From assembly GCF_015553625.1 (NCBI RefSeq), contig NZ_JADNGY010000004.1, forward strand, positions 1 through 64,000: DNA of 64,000 nt. Reading direction: 5' to 3'. Shown here one piece after another: positions 45,813 to 54,279 of this stretch. Numbering within the stretch: the stretch's first letter is position 1; the number at the start of each line of letters is the position of its first letter. A model generated the notes under the pieces. The model had not been told where the DNA came from. It saw only the letters and a list, made by a program, of their open reading frames with translations, and ran no database searches. This DNA is from Streptococcus australis. GTDB taxonomy: Bacteria; Bacillota; Bacilli; Lactobacillales; Streptococcaceae. Both the position numbers and the translations under genes were made by a program.

Positions 45813-45985
45813 GAGCCTTCCTCCTTCACGTGATCAGTTGCTAGGACTTGTTTGATGGATCGAAAGATCTGTTTGAAGAGGTCCATTTTCTCCTCTTCAG
45901 AGAGGGCTAGTTCCTGATCCTTCAGGTAGACGCTGGTATGCTTGAGAAACAAATGAAGTAAGTATCTTTTTAGTTTGATCATCAT
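45809..45985 (-). CDS. Small conserved protein between Rgg and MFS (cassette 2)
   Basis: Predicted 58-residue protein starting MMIKLKRYLLHLFLKHTSVYL and ending VLATDHVKEEGS. AGAAGG lies eight bases before the first ATG. The frame is open further upstream into the dispersed repeat, but that part is repeat-derived. It holds the same position and ATGA coupling to the MFS gene as the 45-residue protein at 31880-32017, with a similar KL..xLHLF core and a helical, charged C-terminus. No known domain. Confidence 0.6.
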   Translation of the reverse strand: MMIKLKRYLLHLFLKHTSVYLKDQELALSEEEKMDLFKQIFRSIKQVLATDHVKEEGS

Positions 45986-46018
45986 GGAAGGGGCCTTCTT
46001 TCTTTGATTGATGATCCT

Positions 46019-46047
46019 ATTGTAGACCTCAAAAACAAGAAAAACAA
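46019..46047 (-). promoter_or_regulatory. Promoter of small ORF-MFS (cassette 2)
   Basis: On the minus strand TTGTTT (46047-46042) and TACAAT (46024-46019) are spaced by 17. An inverted repeat GTTGaaaatatgCAAC lies just upstream and could be a regulator site. Confidence 0.55.
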
Positions 46048-46069
46048 AATGTTGCATATTTTCAACAAA

Positions 46070-46250
46070 AAGAGGCTGAGACAAAAGTCCTAGCCTCTCA
46101 ATTATCTTTGGATTGTCGAGCAAGACGCAGTGGTTGAGTGGGCTCTACTACGCTGATTTCATCAGCTTTTACAGCCCTACTCAACTGTGCGGAGATGGGA
46201 CGACGAAATCGAATTCTAACGAATTACCGATTTCTGTCCCACTCTCTTTT
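46070..46250 (-). repeat. Triple-hairpin dispersed repeat, copy D
   Basis: Complete copy in the orientation of copy B, starting flush after the TGA of the Rgg gene on the minus strand. A few changes from copy C (for example GTCCCAt in hairpin 1) are mostly outside or at the ends of stems. Unlike copies B and C, it lies between two genes on the same strand, splitting rgg from the small ORF and MFS genes. Confidence 0.92.
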
Positions 46251-47110
46251 CAGGATTCCTTGATCAGTTCTTGCAGGCCCTGTTTGTAGTAGTTGGCACT
46301 GTCCTTACAATCCAGAATAGAGAGAACCTGGATGGCCTGCTCCATCTTTTCAAGACCAGCTTCTTTTTCACCCTTCCGATAAAGAAATTCTCCTTTGGCG
46401 TAGAGATAAACCGTCCGAAGGTAGGCTTCGTTCTCAGAGTAAAAGTGGTTGTTAATCAGGTGATCAAAATAGGTTGCATCTTCAAATTCATTTGAATTAA
46501 TGGCCAGAAAAAAGCCATTAAGGAAAATAGAATTGATGGCAGGACGAGAGGAATCTAGGAGAAGCTTGAAATCCTCACGTTGGACCAACTCCACTGTGTA
46601 TTGTCGATAGAGCTGACTAGAGAAAAGAGGAGAGGTCAGTGAAAATAGGCTTAACTCAAAATTTCCCCAGACCATGACAGAGAAGAGGTAGTCATAGAGG
46701 AAATCTAGTTCCTCTTGGCTAGCAGCCAACTCTACCTCAGGATAGTTGCCAAGCATTTGGGCCTTGAGAATAATGCTGGCTAAGAAGTCTTCTTTTTTGT
46801 GATCTTTCTGATAGGCTAGTTGGTAGCTTTGGTACAAGGCTTGGTCGTGTTCCAAGCTCATGTTTTCATAGTGCTCTTTCAACAATTTGGGAATAAAGGA
46901 GTGCTGATCGATACCAGCTAGATGGGAAAACTCACTGAGGCTGGTTTTGATCTGTTGAAGGGCCTGAAAAAACCGTTGCGTCGTCAGGTCATTTTCCCCT
47001 CTTTCAAATCGAGATAACATGGAGCGCGAAAATTCGCCACCCGTAGCCTCCTCTAAAGAGATGTGGCGACTTTCACGTATTTGCCGAAAAACTGCTCCGA
47101 TTTCTTTCAT
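46250..47110 (-). CDS. Rgg/GadR/MutR-family transcriptional regulator (cassette 2)
   Basis: Rgg-type regulator of 286 residues. N-terminal HTH: IGAVFRQIRESRHISLEEATGGEFSRSMLSRFERGENDL (about 3-42); helical C-terminal peptide-binding-type domain to the end (YYKQGLQELIKES). The start at 47110 follows AGAGGAGA. Its base composition is like the surrounding chromosome, unlike cassette 1. It is divergent from yceD. The stop codon touches repeat copy D, which may insulate it from the genes it presumably controls. Confidence 0.92.
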   Translation of the reverse strand: MKEIGAVFRQIRESRHISLEEATGGEFSRSMLSRFERGENDLTTQRFFQALQQIKTSLSEFSHLAGIDQHSFIPKLLKEHYENMSLEHDQALYQSYQLAYQKDHKKEDFLASIILKAQMLGNYPEVELAASQEELDFLYDYLFSVMVWGNFELSLFSLTSPLFSSQLYRQYTVELVQREDFKLLLDSSRPAINSIFLNGFFLAINSNEFEDATYFDHLINNHFYSENEAYLRTVYLYAKGEFLYRKGEKEAGLEKMEQAIQVLSILDCKDSANYYKQGLQELIKES

Positions 47111-47255
47111 GAATTCTCCTCTATCTAACATTGCTCAATGCCCTAGCAAGTGAACCTCTTTTGTCCAAGAGATGGTGGGACCCTTGTGTACAACACCAAT
47201 TTGCCTAGTCTCTGTATCTTTTTTCATGATTATAACAAATTTTTGAGGAGACATC

Positions 47256-47285
47256 TTGGTTGAAGGGACAGCTTCATGATATACT
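47256..47285 (+). promoter_or_regulatory. yceD promoter
   Basis: TTGGTT (47256-47261) and TATACT (47280-47285) are spaced by 18, with a TGA extended -10. Confidence 0.6.
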
Positions 47286-47316
47286 AGTAGTATCTAGAAG
47301 ATTTGAGGACAAAAGA

Positions 47317-47856
47317 ATGAACTTATTTACACAAGAAATCCGTAAAAATCCTGAAGGACTAGCATTTAATCAAGAGTTGGATTTGTTAAAGGATCTGCAA
47401 AAGCGCAATCCAGAAATTCTTGATTTGAAGAATGTGACAGCGACAGGGGGAGTAGCCTATGATACAGGTCTTTATGTCTTGGATTACCAGTTGACCTACA
47501 CCATCGTTTTGGCCTCTAGCCGAAGCATGGAGCCTGTTGAGATTCAAGAGAGCTATCCTGTAACAGAGGTATTTGCGGAGGATGTACAGTCAGAGGCAGA
47601 TATCGAAGCTCTTGAGGAAGACTTGATCCTTCCAATCGAAGGTGGGAAGATTGACCTGAGTGAGAGTGTAGCGGATAATATTCTGCTCAATATTCCTCTC
47701 AAGGTTCTCACTCCAGAAGAGGAGGCTGGTCAAGGCTTTATCGAGGGCAATGATTGGAAAATCCTATCCGAAGAAGAATACCAAGCTGCTCAAGTGATCA
47801 AGAAAGAAGAAAACAGTCCTTTCGCTGGTCTAAATGGCTTGTTTGACGAAGAATAA
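47317..47856 (+). CDS. YceD/DUF177 family protein
   Basis: DUF177 protein of 179 residues. Conserved points are the central VTATGGVAYDTGLYVLDYQLTYTIVLASSRSMEPVEI and acidic DIEALEEDLILPIEGGKIDLSESVADNILLNIP. In other bacteria the family gene precedes rpmF and affects 23S rRNA accumulation; here it stands alone, with its own promoter and terminator. The start at 47317 follows GAGG; the ORF upstream of it runs over the promoter. Confidence 0.88.
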   Translation: MNLFTQEIRKNPEGLAFNQELDLLKDLQKRNPEILDLKNVTATGGVAYDTGLYVLDYQLTYTIVLASSRSMEPVEIQESYPVTEVFAEDVQSEADIEALEEDLILPIEGGKIDLSESVADNILLNIPLKVLTPEEEAGQGFIEGNDWKILSEEEYQAAQVIKKEENSPFAGLNGLFDEE

Positions 47857-47893
47857 GCTAGAGATTACATTTGATAAATTTAGACATAAATAC

Positions 47894-47924
47894 AGGCCTT
47901 TTCTTTGAGGAAAGGCCTTCTTTT
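47894..47924 (+). terminator. Terminator after yceD
   Basis: AGGCCTTttctttgaggAAAGGCCT followed by tcTTTT. The flotillin extended -10 (TGATATACT, to 47932) follows directly. Confidence 0.75.
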
Positions 47925-47979
47925 GATATACTAGGATTAATAAACAACAGAGGGTAGACCTCTAAAAAGGAGAAAAAGT

Positions 47980-49458
47980 ATGGATACTTTATTTATTCCA
48001 GGCTGGTTGATTACCGGCCTAATAGTCGCAGTTATTATTTTGATTTTGCTTGTTAAAGGTTATGTGAACGCTAAACCCAACGAAGTCGTGGTCATTACAG
48101 GTCTTCGGAAACAACGTCACTTGCGTGGGAAAGCTGGCTTTATGATTCCCTTTGTCGAACAACGCTCTTATCTTGATATTGAGCAATTCTCGACAGATGT
48201 TCGGACGTCAGAAGCAGTCCCAACACTGGACTTCATTAACGTCCGTGCCGATGCAGCTGTTAAATTAAAAATTGGTACAACCGATGAAATGATTGCCCGG
48301 GCTGCAGAAAACTTCTTGAACTGGAATACGACAGATATTTCCAATTCTGTCCAAGATGTCTTGGAAGGAAACTTGCGGGAAGTGATCGGTCAGATGGAGC
48401 TCCGTAAGATGGTCAATGACCGTCAAGAGTTTGCTTCAAAAGTGCAGGACAACGTAGCACCAGACTTGGCCAAAATGGGTCTGGAAGTCATCGCTTTTAC
48501 GGTTCAATCCTTCTCTGATGAAGGGGGAGTCATCGATAACCTCGGGATTGAAAATGTTGAAACCATCAAGAAAGATGCCTTGATTGCCAAAGCCAAAGCG
48601 GAACGCGAACGCAAGGAAGTCGAAGCAGAACAAGATAAATTGGCCAACGACAAACGCGTCGCTGCTGATCTTGAAATCGCGCAAAAACAAAACGAATTAA
48701 AACTCAAACAAGCAGCCCTCAAGCAAGAAGCAGATATTGCCCAAGCAAAAGCAGATGCCGCTAAAGGGATTGAGGCAGAAGTGCAACGTCGTGAACAAGA
48801 GCGCGTGGCAGCCGAAGCCAATATCATGAAACAGGAAAAAGAAGCGGAAGTCAAAGAGCGCGAAGTTAAGGTTCGTGAGCAAGAATTGGATGCCAACATC
48901 CGCAAACAAGCTGAAGCTGAAAAATATGCGCGTCAACAAGCTGCAGAAGCAGAATTGATCGAACGCCAACGCAAGGCGGAAGCAGAACTCTTCGAAACAC
49001 AAAAAGAAGCAGAAGCTCGGAAAGCCCAAGCCGAAGCTGAGAAATTCGCCCAATTGCAAGAGGCCGAAGCTATTGAAGCCAAAGGTCGCGCCGAGGCCGA
49101 AGCCATTCGCTTGAAACTGGAAGCGGAAGCCAAAGGTTTGGACCAAAAGGCCGAAGCAATGAAGAAAATGCAAGAAGCAGCCATTACTGAAATGGTCGTT
49201 GATAAGTTGCCTGAAATTGCGCGTGCTGTCGCTGAGCCATTGACCAAGGTGGATAAGATCACCATGTATGGTGAAGGAAACGCCTCTAAGATGGTGGGTG
49301 ATATCATGCAAAGTATCGATCAAGTCTCTCAAGGAGCTGGATTTGATATCCGTCAATTACTAGCAGGAGCTCTTGGGGTCAATATGACGGTCAACAAACT
49401 CAAAGAAGGAGAACAACCGGTCATTGAAGCGGATGAATTAGCTTCAAAAGAAGATTAA
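47980..49458 (+). CDS. floT: Flotillin-like SPFH/band 7 protein
   Basis: SPFH-domain protein of 492 residues: a membrane segment at about 7-27 (WLITGLIVAVIILILLVKGYV), the SPFH domain (about 30-195, with ERSYLDIEQFSTDVRTSEAVPTL region) and a long Ala/Glu/Lys-rich coiled coil (about 200-400, repeating EAE.. heptads), then a short C-terminal domain. Flotillins organise membrane microdomains and multimerise through the coiled coil. The low-complexity coiled coil creates long antisense open frames, which are not genes. Monocistronic. Confidence 0.94.
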   Translation: MDTLFIPGWLITGLIVAVIILILLVKGYVNAKPNEVVVITGLRKQRHLRGKAGFMIPFVEQRSYLDIEQFSTDVRTSEAVPTLDFINVRADAAVKLKIGTTDEMIARAAENFLNWNTTDISNSVQDVLEGNLREVIGQMELRKMVNDRQEFASKVQDNVAPDLAKMGLEVIAFTVQSFSDEGGVIDNLGIENVETIKKDALIAKAKAERERKEVEAEQDKLANDKRVAADLEIAQKQNELKLKQAALKQEADIAQAKADAAKGIEAEVQRREQERVAAEANIMKQEKEAEVKEREVKVREQELDANIRKQAEAEKYARQQAAEAELIERQRKAEAELFETQKEAEARKAQAEAEKFAQLQEAEAIEAKGRAEAEAIRLKLEAEAKGLDQKAEAMKKMQEAAITEMVVDKLPEIARAVAEPLTKVDKITMYGEGNASKMVGDIMQSIDQVSQGAGFDIRQLLAGALGVNMTVNKLKEGEQPVIEADELASKED

Positions 49459-49472
49459 TGCCATTCATAAGT

Positions 49473-49510
49473 AAGTGTCTGAGAACTGTTTCTCGGGCAC
49501 TTTTGTTTTT
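49473..49510 (+). terminator. Terminator after floT
   Basis: AAGTGtCtGAGAA ctgtt TCTCGGGCACTT followed by TTGTTTTT. Confidence 0.75.
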
Positions 49511-49626
49511 AAGATCAAATGACTTGTATGATCTTCTCTCTCTTGGAGAAGTGGGAAGCTATTTTCTACTTTCATTTGATGTCAAAAAATGGTAGAATAT
49601 AGGCAAACTATAAAGAGGAGTGTCAC

Positions 49627-51051
49627 ATGACTAAAGCAAACTTTGGTGTTGTTGGTATGGCCGTAATGGGTCGTAACCTTGCCCTTAATATTGAATCTCG
49701 TGGATACACAGTTGCTATCTATAACCGTAGTAAAGAAAAAACAGAAGATGTTGTTGCTTGCCATCCTGAAAAGAACTTTGTGCCAAGCTATGATATCGAA
49801 AGCTTTGTAAACTCAATTGAAAAACCACGTCGTATCATGCTTATGGTTCAAGCAGGACCTGGTACAGATGCAACCATCCAAGCCCTTCTTCCACACTTGG
49901 ATAAAGGCGATATCTTGATTGACGGAGGAAACACTTTCTACAAAGATACTATCCGTCGTAATGAAGAGTTGGCCAACTCTGGTATCAACTTTATCGGTAC
50001 TGGTGTCTCTGGTGGTGAAAAAGGTGCCCTTGAAGGTCCTTCTATCATGCCTGGTGGACAAAAAGAAGCGTATGAATTGGTAGCAGACGTTCTTGAAGAA
50101 ATCTCTGCCAAAGCACCAGAAGATGGCAAACCATGTGTGACTTACATCGGTCCTGATGGAGCTGGTCACTACGTGAAAATGGTCCACAACGGTATCGAGT
50201 ATGGGGACATGCAATTGATCGCAGAAAGCTATGATTTGATGCAACACTTGCTTGGACTTTCAGCTCAAGATATGGCTGAAATCTTCACTGAGTGGAACAA
50301 GGGCGAATTGGACAGCTACTTGATCGAAATCACGGCTGACATCCTTGGACGTAAAGATGATGAAGGTCAAGATGGCCCAATCGTAGACTACATCTTGGAT
50401 GCCGCAGGAAACAAGGGAACTGGTAAATGGACTAGCCAATCAGCGCTTGACCTTGGTGTGCCATTGTCACTCATTACGGAGTCAGTATTTGCCCGTTACA
50501 TCTCTACATACAAAGAAGAACGTGTACACGCTAGCAAGGTGCTTCCAAAACCAGCTGCTTTCAAATTTGAAGGTGATAAGGCTGAGTTGATCGAAAAGAT
50601 CCGTCAAGCCCTTTACTTCTCAAAAATCATTTCATACGCACAAGGTTTTGCACAATTGCGTGTTGCATCTAAAGAAAACAACTGGAACTTGCCATTTGCA
50701 GACATCGCTTCTATCTGGCGTGATGGCTGTATCATCCGTTCTCGTTTCTTGCAAAAGATCACGGATGCATACAACCGTGATGCAGACCTTGCTAACCTTC
50801 TTTTGGATGAGTACTTCTTGGATGTCACTGCTAAGTATCAACAATCTGTTCGTGATATCGTAGCTCTTGCTGTTCAAGCTGGTGTGCCAGTCCCAACCTT
50901 CTCAGCAGCTATCACTTACTTTGATAGCTACCGTTCAGCGGATCTTCCAGCGAACTTGATCCAGGCACAACGTGACTACTTCGGTGCTCACACATACCAA
51001 CGTAAGGATAAAGAAGGTACCTTCCACTATTCTTGGTACGACGAAAAATAA
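49627..51051 (+). CDS. gnd: 6-phosphogluconate dehydrogenase, decarboxylating
   Basis: Pentose-phosphate enzyme of 474 residues that oxidises 6-phosphogluconate to ribulose 5-phosphate with NADP. The N-terminal Rossmann motif is [20 protein letters not shown] with NRS after the second strand (NADP-type), [19 protein letters not shown] and [18 protein letters not shown] give catalytic Lys/Asn/His sites. ritR follows after nine bases, as in pneumococcus, tying the NADPH-forming step to the redox regulator gene. Confidence 0.98.
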   Translation: MTKANFGVVGMAVMGRNLALNIESRGYTVAIYNRSKEKTEDVVACHPEKNFVPSYDIESFVNSIEKPRRIMLMVQAGPGTDATIQALLPHLDKGDILIDGGNTFYKDTIRRNEELANSGINFIGTGVSGGEKGALEGPSIMPGGQKEAYELVADVLEEISAKAPEDGKPCVTYIGPDGAGHYVKMVHNGIEYGDMQLIAESYDLMQHLLGLSAQDMAEIFTEWNKGELDSYLIEITADILGRKDDEGQDGPIVDYILDAAGNKGTGKWTSQSALDLGVPLSLITESVFARYISTYKEERVHASKVLPKPAAFKFEGDKAELIEKIRQALYFSKIISYAQGFAQLRVASKENNWNLPFADIASIWRDGCIIRSRFLQKITDAYNRDADLANLLLDEYFLDVTAKYQQSVRDIVALAVQAGVPVPTFSAAITYFDSYRSADLPANLIQAQRDYFGAHTYQRKDKEGTFHYSWYDEK

Positions 51052-51060
51052 TTGTAGGTT

Positions 51061-51750
51061 ATGACAAAGCGGATATTACTAGTAGAAAATGAAAAGAATT
51101 TAGCGCGCTTTATTGATTTAGAACTTCAGAAAGCAGGCTATGTAGTTGATTTGGTAGAACAAGGGGAACTCGCCTTGAAACTCCTGCAGGCTACAGAATA
51201 TGATTTAATTCTTCTCAATTACGAACTAGAAGATATGAGTGGGGAAGAGTTTGCCCAGCGTCTGAGCCAGATTCGTCCTGCAGCAGTCTTGATTGTCTTG
51301 GATAGTCGTGAGAAAATTTCAGAGCATATGGAGAGTATCCAACGATTTGCAGTATCTTATGTCATCAAACCATTCGTGATCAGTGATTTGGTTGAGAAAA
51401 TCATCGCTATTTTTAGAGGTCGTGATTTTATTGACCAACATTGTAATCAGATGAAAGCTCCTACTTCCTATCGAAATTTGCGTATTGATGTCGAGAATCA
51501 TATGGTGTATCGGGGAGAAGAAGTGATTGACCTGACACGTCGAGAATATGACCTGTTAGCGACTTTGATGGGAAGCAAACATGTCCTTAGTCGGGAGCAA
51601 CTCTTAGAGCGGGTGTGGAAATATGAGAGTACAGCAGAAACCAATATCGTTGATGTCTATATTCGCTATCTTCGTGGGAAAATAGATCTTCCAGGACAAA
51701 AGAGCTATATCAAAACTGTCCGAGGTGTCGGCTACCAAATGCAAGAATAA
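51061..51750 (+). CDS. ritR: Orphan response regulator RitR
   Basis: OmpR/PhoB-type regulator of 229 residues: receiver (1-120), linker helix and winged-helix DNA-binding domain (about 130-229, ending YIKTVRGVGYQMQE). The phospho-acceptor Asp is replaced by Asn53 (LLNYELED), and a single Cys128 sits in the linker (DQHCNQ). Both are hallmarks of pneumococcal RitR, which represses iron uptake and dimerises through oxidation of Cys128 instead of phosphorylation. There is no sensor kinase nearby. Its position just behind gnd is the conserved one. Confidence 0.95.
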   Translation: MTKRILLVENEKNLARFIDLELQKAGYVVDLVEQGELALKLLQATEYDLILLNYELEDMSGEEFAQRLSQIRPAAVLIVLDSREKISEHMESIQRFAVSYVIKPFVISDLVEKIIAIFRGRDFIDQHCNQMKAPTSYRNLRIDVENHMVYRGEEVIDLTRREYDLLATLMGSKHVLSREQLLERVWKYESTAETNIVDVYIRYLRGKIDLPGQKSYIKTVRGVGYQMQE

Positions 51751-51752
51751 CA

Positions 51753-51787
51753 ACAATCCCTTTGATGAGAAATCTCAAAGGGATTTT
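51753..51787 (+). terminator. Terminator after gnd-ritR
   Basis: AATCCCTTTGA tgagaaatc TCAAAGGGATT followed by a T run. Confidence 0.88.
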
Positions 51788-51853
51788 TTTGTTTGTCAAA
51801 AAGGAAGAAAGAAAAATTTTTTAAAAAAATTTTTTTAAAATCTTGTGAAAGAA

Positions 51854-51865
51854 GCAAACGTTTGC
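51854..51865 (+). promoter_or_regulatory. Operator 1 upstream of the PTS gene
   Basis: GCAAACGTTTGC is a perfect 12-base palindrome with a CG centre, the core of LacI/GalR-family operators such as MalR and CcpA sites. It lies 68 bases upstream of the -35 element. Confidence 0.65.
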
Positions 51866-51932
51866 CTGGATTACAGTATTTCCAAGGCCTTTGTATATAA
51901 TGTTTGTGAATTAAAAATTTACATGTAAGGGC

Positions 51933-51960
51933 TTTACAAAAAGAAAAAAAGTGGTATAAT
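51933..51960 (+). promoter_or_regulatory. PTS gene promoter
   Basis: TTTACA (51933-51938) and TATAAT (51955-51960) are spaced by 16, with a TGG extended -10. The second operator follows 13 bases downstream. Confidence 0.75.
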
Positions 51961-51973
51961 AGTAAGTGAAATA

Positions 51974-51987
51974 TGCAAACGTTTTCT
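51974..51987 (+). promoter_or_regulatory. cre-like operator 2 at the PTS transcription start
   Basis: TGCAAACGTTTTCT fits TGWAARCGYTWNCW at 13 of 14 positions. It begins about where transcription should start, so a bound repressor would block initiation or early elongation. Confidence 0.75.
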
Positions 51988-52026
51988 CGTATTGCGGGCA
52001 TTTCAATTTTATAAGGAGGTCGAATG

Positions 52027-54216
52027 ATGAATAAACAATCATTCAAAAGTCTATTAAGCTTTGAATTTTGGCAAAAATTCGGTAAAGCGTTGATGGTGGT
52101 CATTGCAGTTATGCCGGCGGCAGGTCTGATGATCAGTCTTGGTAAAACCATTGCAATGATTAATCCAGAACTTGGTTTCTTGGTAACTACCGGTGGTGTT
52201 CTTGAACAGATCGGTTGGGGGGTTATCGGAAACCTCCACATCCTCTTTGCTCTCGCTATCGGTGGTAGCTGGGCGAAAGAACGTGCGGGTGGGGCCTTTG
52301 CAGCAGGTCTATCCTTTATCCTGATTAACCGGATCACTGGTGTGATGTTCGGTGTAACAGGAGATATGCTGAAAGATCCAGAAGCGAAGGTGAAAACACT
52401 TCTTGGTGGATCTATCAAGGTTGCTGATTACTTCACGAGTGTGTTAGAATCACCTGCCTTGAATATGGGAGTTTTCGTTGGGATTATTGCCGGTTTTGTA
52501 GGGGCAACAGCCTTTAACAAATACTACAACTACCGCAAGTTACCAGATGCCCTATCATTCTTTAACGGGAAACGCTTTGTTCCATTTGTCGTTATCCTTC
52601 GTTCTGCAATTGTGGCTCTTATCTTGTCATTCTTATGGCCAGTAGTCCAAACAGGAATTAACAACTTTGGTATTTGGATTGCTAACTCAAAAGAGACTGC
52701 TCCAATCTTAGCACCATTTGCTTTCGGTACCTTGGAACGTCTCTTGCTTCCATTTGGTCTTCACCACATGTTGACTATCCCAATCAACTATACTCAATTG
52801 GGTGGTACTTATGAAGTGTTAACTGGTGCAGCAAAAGGCACTCAAGTATTTGGTCAAGATCCACTTTGGTTGGCTTGGATTACAGACTTAGGAAATACAA
52901 AAGTTTCTGACCCTGCTACTTACCAACACTTGTTGGATACTGTCACACCTGCTCGTTTCAAAGTGGGACAAATGATCGGTTCATTCGGTATCTTGATGGG
53001 GGTTGCCCTTGCCATTTACCGTAATGTAGACCCTGATAAGAAACACAAATACAAAGGGATGATGATTGCGACTGCTCTTGCAACCTTCCTCACAGGGGTT
53101 ACAGAACCAATCGAGTACATGTTTATGTTCGTAGCAATGCCTCTTTACCTCGTTTATGCAGTGGTACAAGGTGCAGCCTTCGCGATGGCAGATATCGTCA
53201 ATCTCCGTGTCCATTCATTTGGATCAATTGAGTTCTTGACTCGTACACCAATGACCATTAAAGCTGGTATTGGTATGGATATCATTAATTTCATCTGGGT
53301 AACTGTACTTTTTGCAGTGATCATGTACTTCATTGCAAACTTCATGATCCAGAAATTTAACTACGCAACTCCTGGACGTAATGGAAACTACGAACAAGCT
53401 GAGGGTGGTGCAGAAGAGTCTGAAACTTCAGGTTCAAGTAAAGTGGCTGCTGCTTCTCAAGCGGTTAACATCATTAACCTTCTTGGTGGTCGTGCCAATA
53501 TCGTCGATGTAGATGCATGTATGACTCGTCTTCGTGTTACTGTTAAAGACGAAACTAAAGTCGGAACAGAAGAACAATGGAAGGCTGAAGGAGCAATGGG
53601 ACTTGTCATGAAAGGACAAGGTGTCCAAGCGATTTACGGTCCAAAAGCGGACGTCTTGAAATCAGATATCCAAGATTTGTTAGACTCAGGTGAAGTGATT
53701 CCTGAAACTCTTCCAAGTCAAAAGACAGCGGTTCAACAAGCAGAAGTTGCCTTTAAAGGGGTGACGGAAGAAGTTCACTCAGTTGCTGAAGGACAAGTCA
53801 TTGAATTAGAAAAAGTTCAAGATCCAGTCTTCTCACAAAAAATGATGGGTGACGGATTTGCAGTTGAACCAGCAAATGGTCAGATTGTTTCACCAGTAGC
53901 TGGTAAGGTGACAAGCGTCTTCCCTACCAAACATGCGCTTGGTTTGGTAACAGAATCTGGTCTTGAAGTCCTCGTTCATATCGGTCTTGATACTGTAAGT
54001 TTGGAAGGTAAACCTTTCACAGTGAAGGTAGAAGAAGGCCAAACAGTGGCAGCGGGAGACCTATTGGTAGAAGCAGATTTGGATGCTATTCGTGAAGCTG
54101 GACGTGCAACTTCAACAGTTGTAGTCTTCACAAATGGTGCAGCAATTAAATCTGTTACTCTTACACAAACTGGTCAACTTCCAGCAGATGCTGTGGTTGC
54201 TAAGGTTGAATTATAA
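52027..54216 (+). CDS. ptsG: PTS glucose/maltose-type transporter EIICBA
   Basis: Three-domain sugar phosphotransferase permease of 729 residues. IIC (about 1-440, ten or so helices, with FGLHHMLTIPINYTQLGG and VTEPIEYMFMF substrate motifs), IIB (about 475-560, phospho-Cys in DACMTRLRV) and IIA (about 600-725, phospho-His in LVHIGLDTVSL). It belongs to the glucose family; glucose and maltose members (PtsG/MalT) cannot be separated by eye. Of two adjacent ATG codons, the second is better spaced from AAGGAGG. A CG-centred operator and a cre-like site precede the gene. Confidence 0.93.
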   Translation: MNKQSFKSLLSFEFWQKFGKALMVVIAVMPAAGLMISLGKTIAMINPELGFLVTTGGVLEQIGWGVIGNLHILFALAIGGSWAKERAGGAFAAGLSFILINRITGVMFGVTGDMLKDPEAKVKTLLGGSIKVADYFTSVLESPALNMGVFVGIIAGFVGATAFNKYYNYRKLPDALSFFNGKRFVPFVVILRSAIVALILSFLWPVVQTGINNFGIWIANSKETAPILAPFAFGTLERLLLPFGLHHMLTIPINYTQLGGTYEVLTGAAKGTQVFGQDPLWLAWITDLGNTKVSDPATYQHLLDTVTPARFKVGQMIGSFGILMGVALAIYRNVDPDKKHKYKGMMIATALATFLTGVTEPIEYMFMFVAMPLYLVYAVVQGAAFAMADIVNLRVHSFGSIEFLTRTPMTIKAGIGMDIINFIWVTVLFAVIMYFIANFMIQKFNYATPGRNGNYEQAEGGAEESETSGSSKVAAASQAVNIINLLGGRANIVDVDACMTRLRVTVKDETKVGTEEQWKAEGAMGLVMKGQGVQAIYGPKADVLKSDIQDLLDSGEVIPETLPSQKTAVQQAEVAFKGVTEEVHSVAEGQVIELEKVQDPVFSQKMMGDGFAVEPANGQIVSPVAGKVTSVFPTKHALGLVTESGLEVLVHIGLDTVSLEGKPFTVKVEEGQTVAAGDLLVEADLDAIREAGRATSTVVVFTNGAAIKSVTLTQTGQLPADAVVAKVEL

Positions 54217-54221
54217 TCTAT

Positions 54222-54262
54222 GAGAGTTATTCCTTGTATCTATTGGATACAGGGAATTCTCT
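54222..54262 (+). other. Hairpin between PTS gene and EEP gene
   Basis: GAGAgttaTTCCTTGTATC tattg GATACAGGGAATTCTC is a long stem without T-tract, so it is more likely an mRNA processing or stabilising structure than a terminator; the next gene is probably cotranscribed. Confidence 0.5.
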
Positions 54263-54279
54263 ATTAGGAGAGTAGGATC

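Noticed and set aside
45986-46123. Longer N-terminus for the cassette 2 small protein
   Set aside because: The extension runs into repeat copy D and the promoter; it is open by chance and lacks a ribosome binding site.
46070-46250. CRISPR or insertion sequence for the dispersed repeat
   Set aside because: Copies are single and far apart, without spacers, and hold no transposase frame.
48436-49356. Long minus-strand open frames opposite the flotillin gene
   Set aside because: They mirror the Ala/Glu/Lys coiled-coil codons, give Phe/Leu- or Ser/Ala-rich nonsense proteins and have no ribosome binding site.
51732-52418. Minus-strand frame over the PTS promoter and 5' end
   Set aside because: It covers a terminator, a promoter and operators, and would be antisense to the conserved IIC domain.
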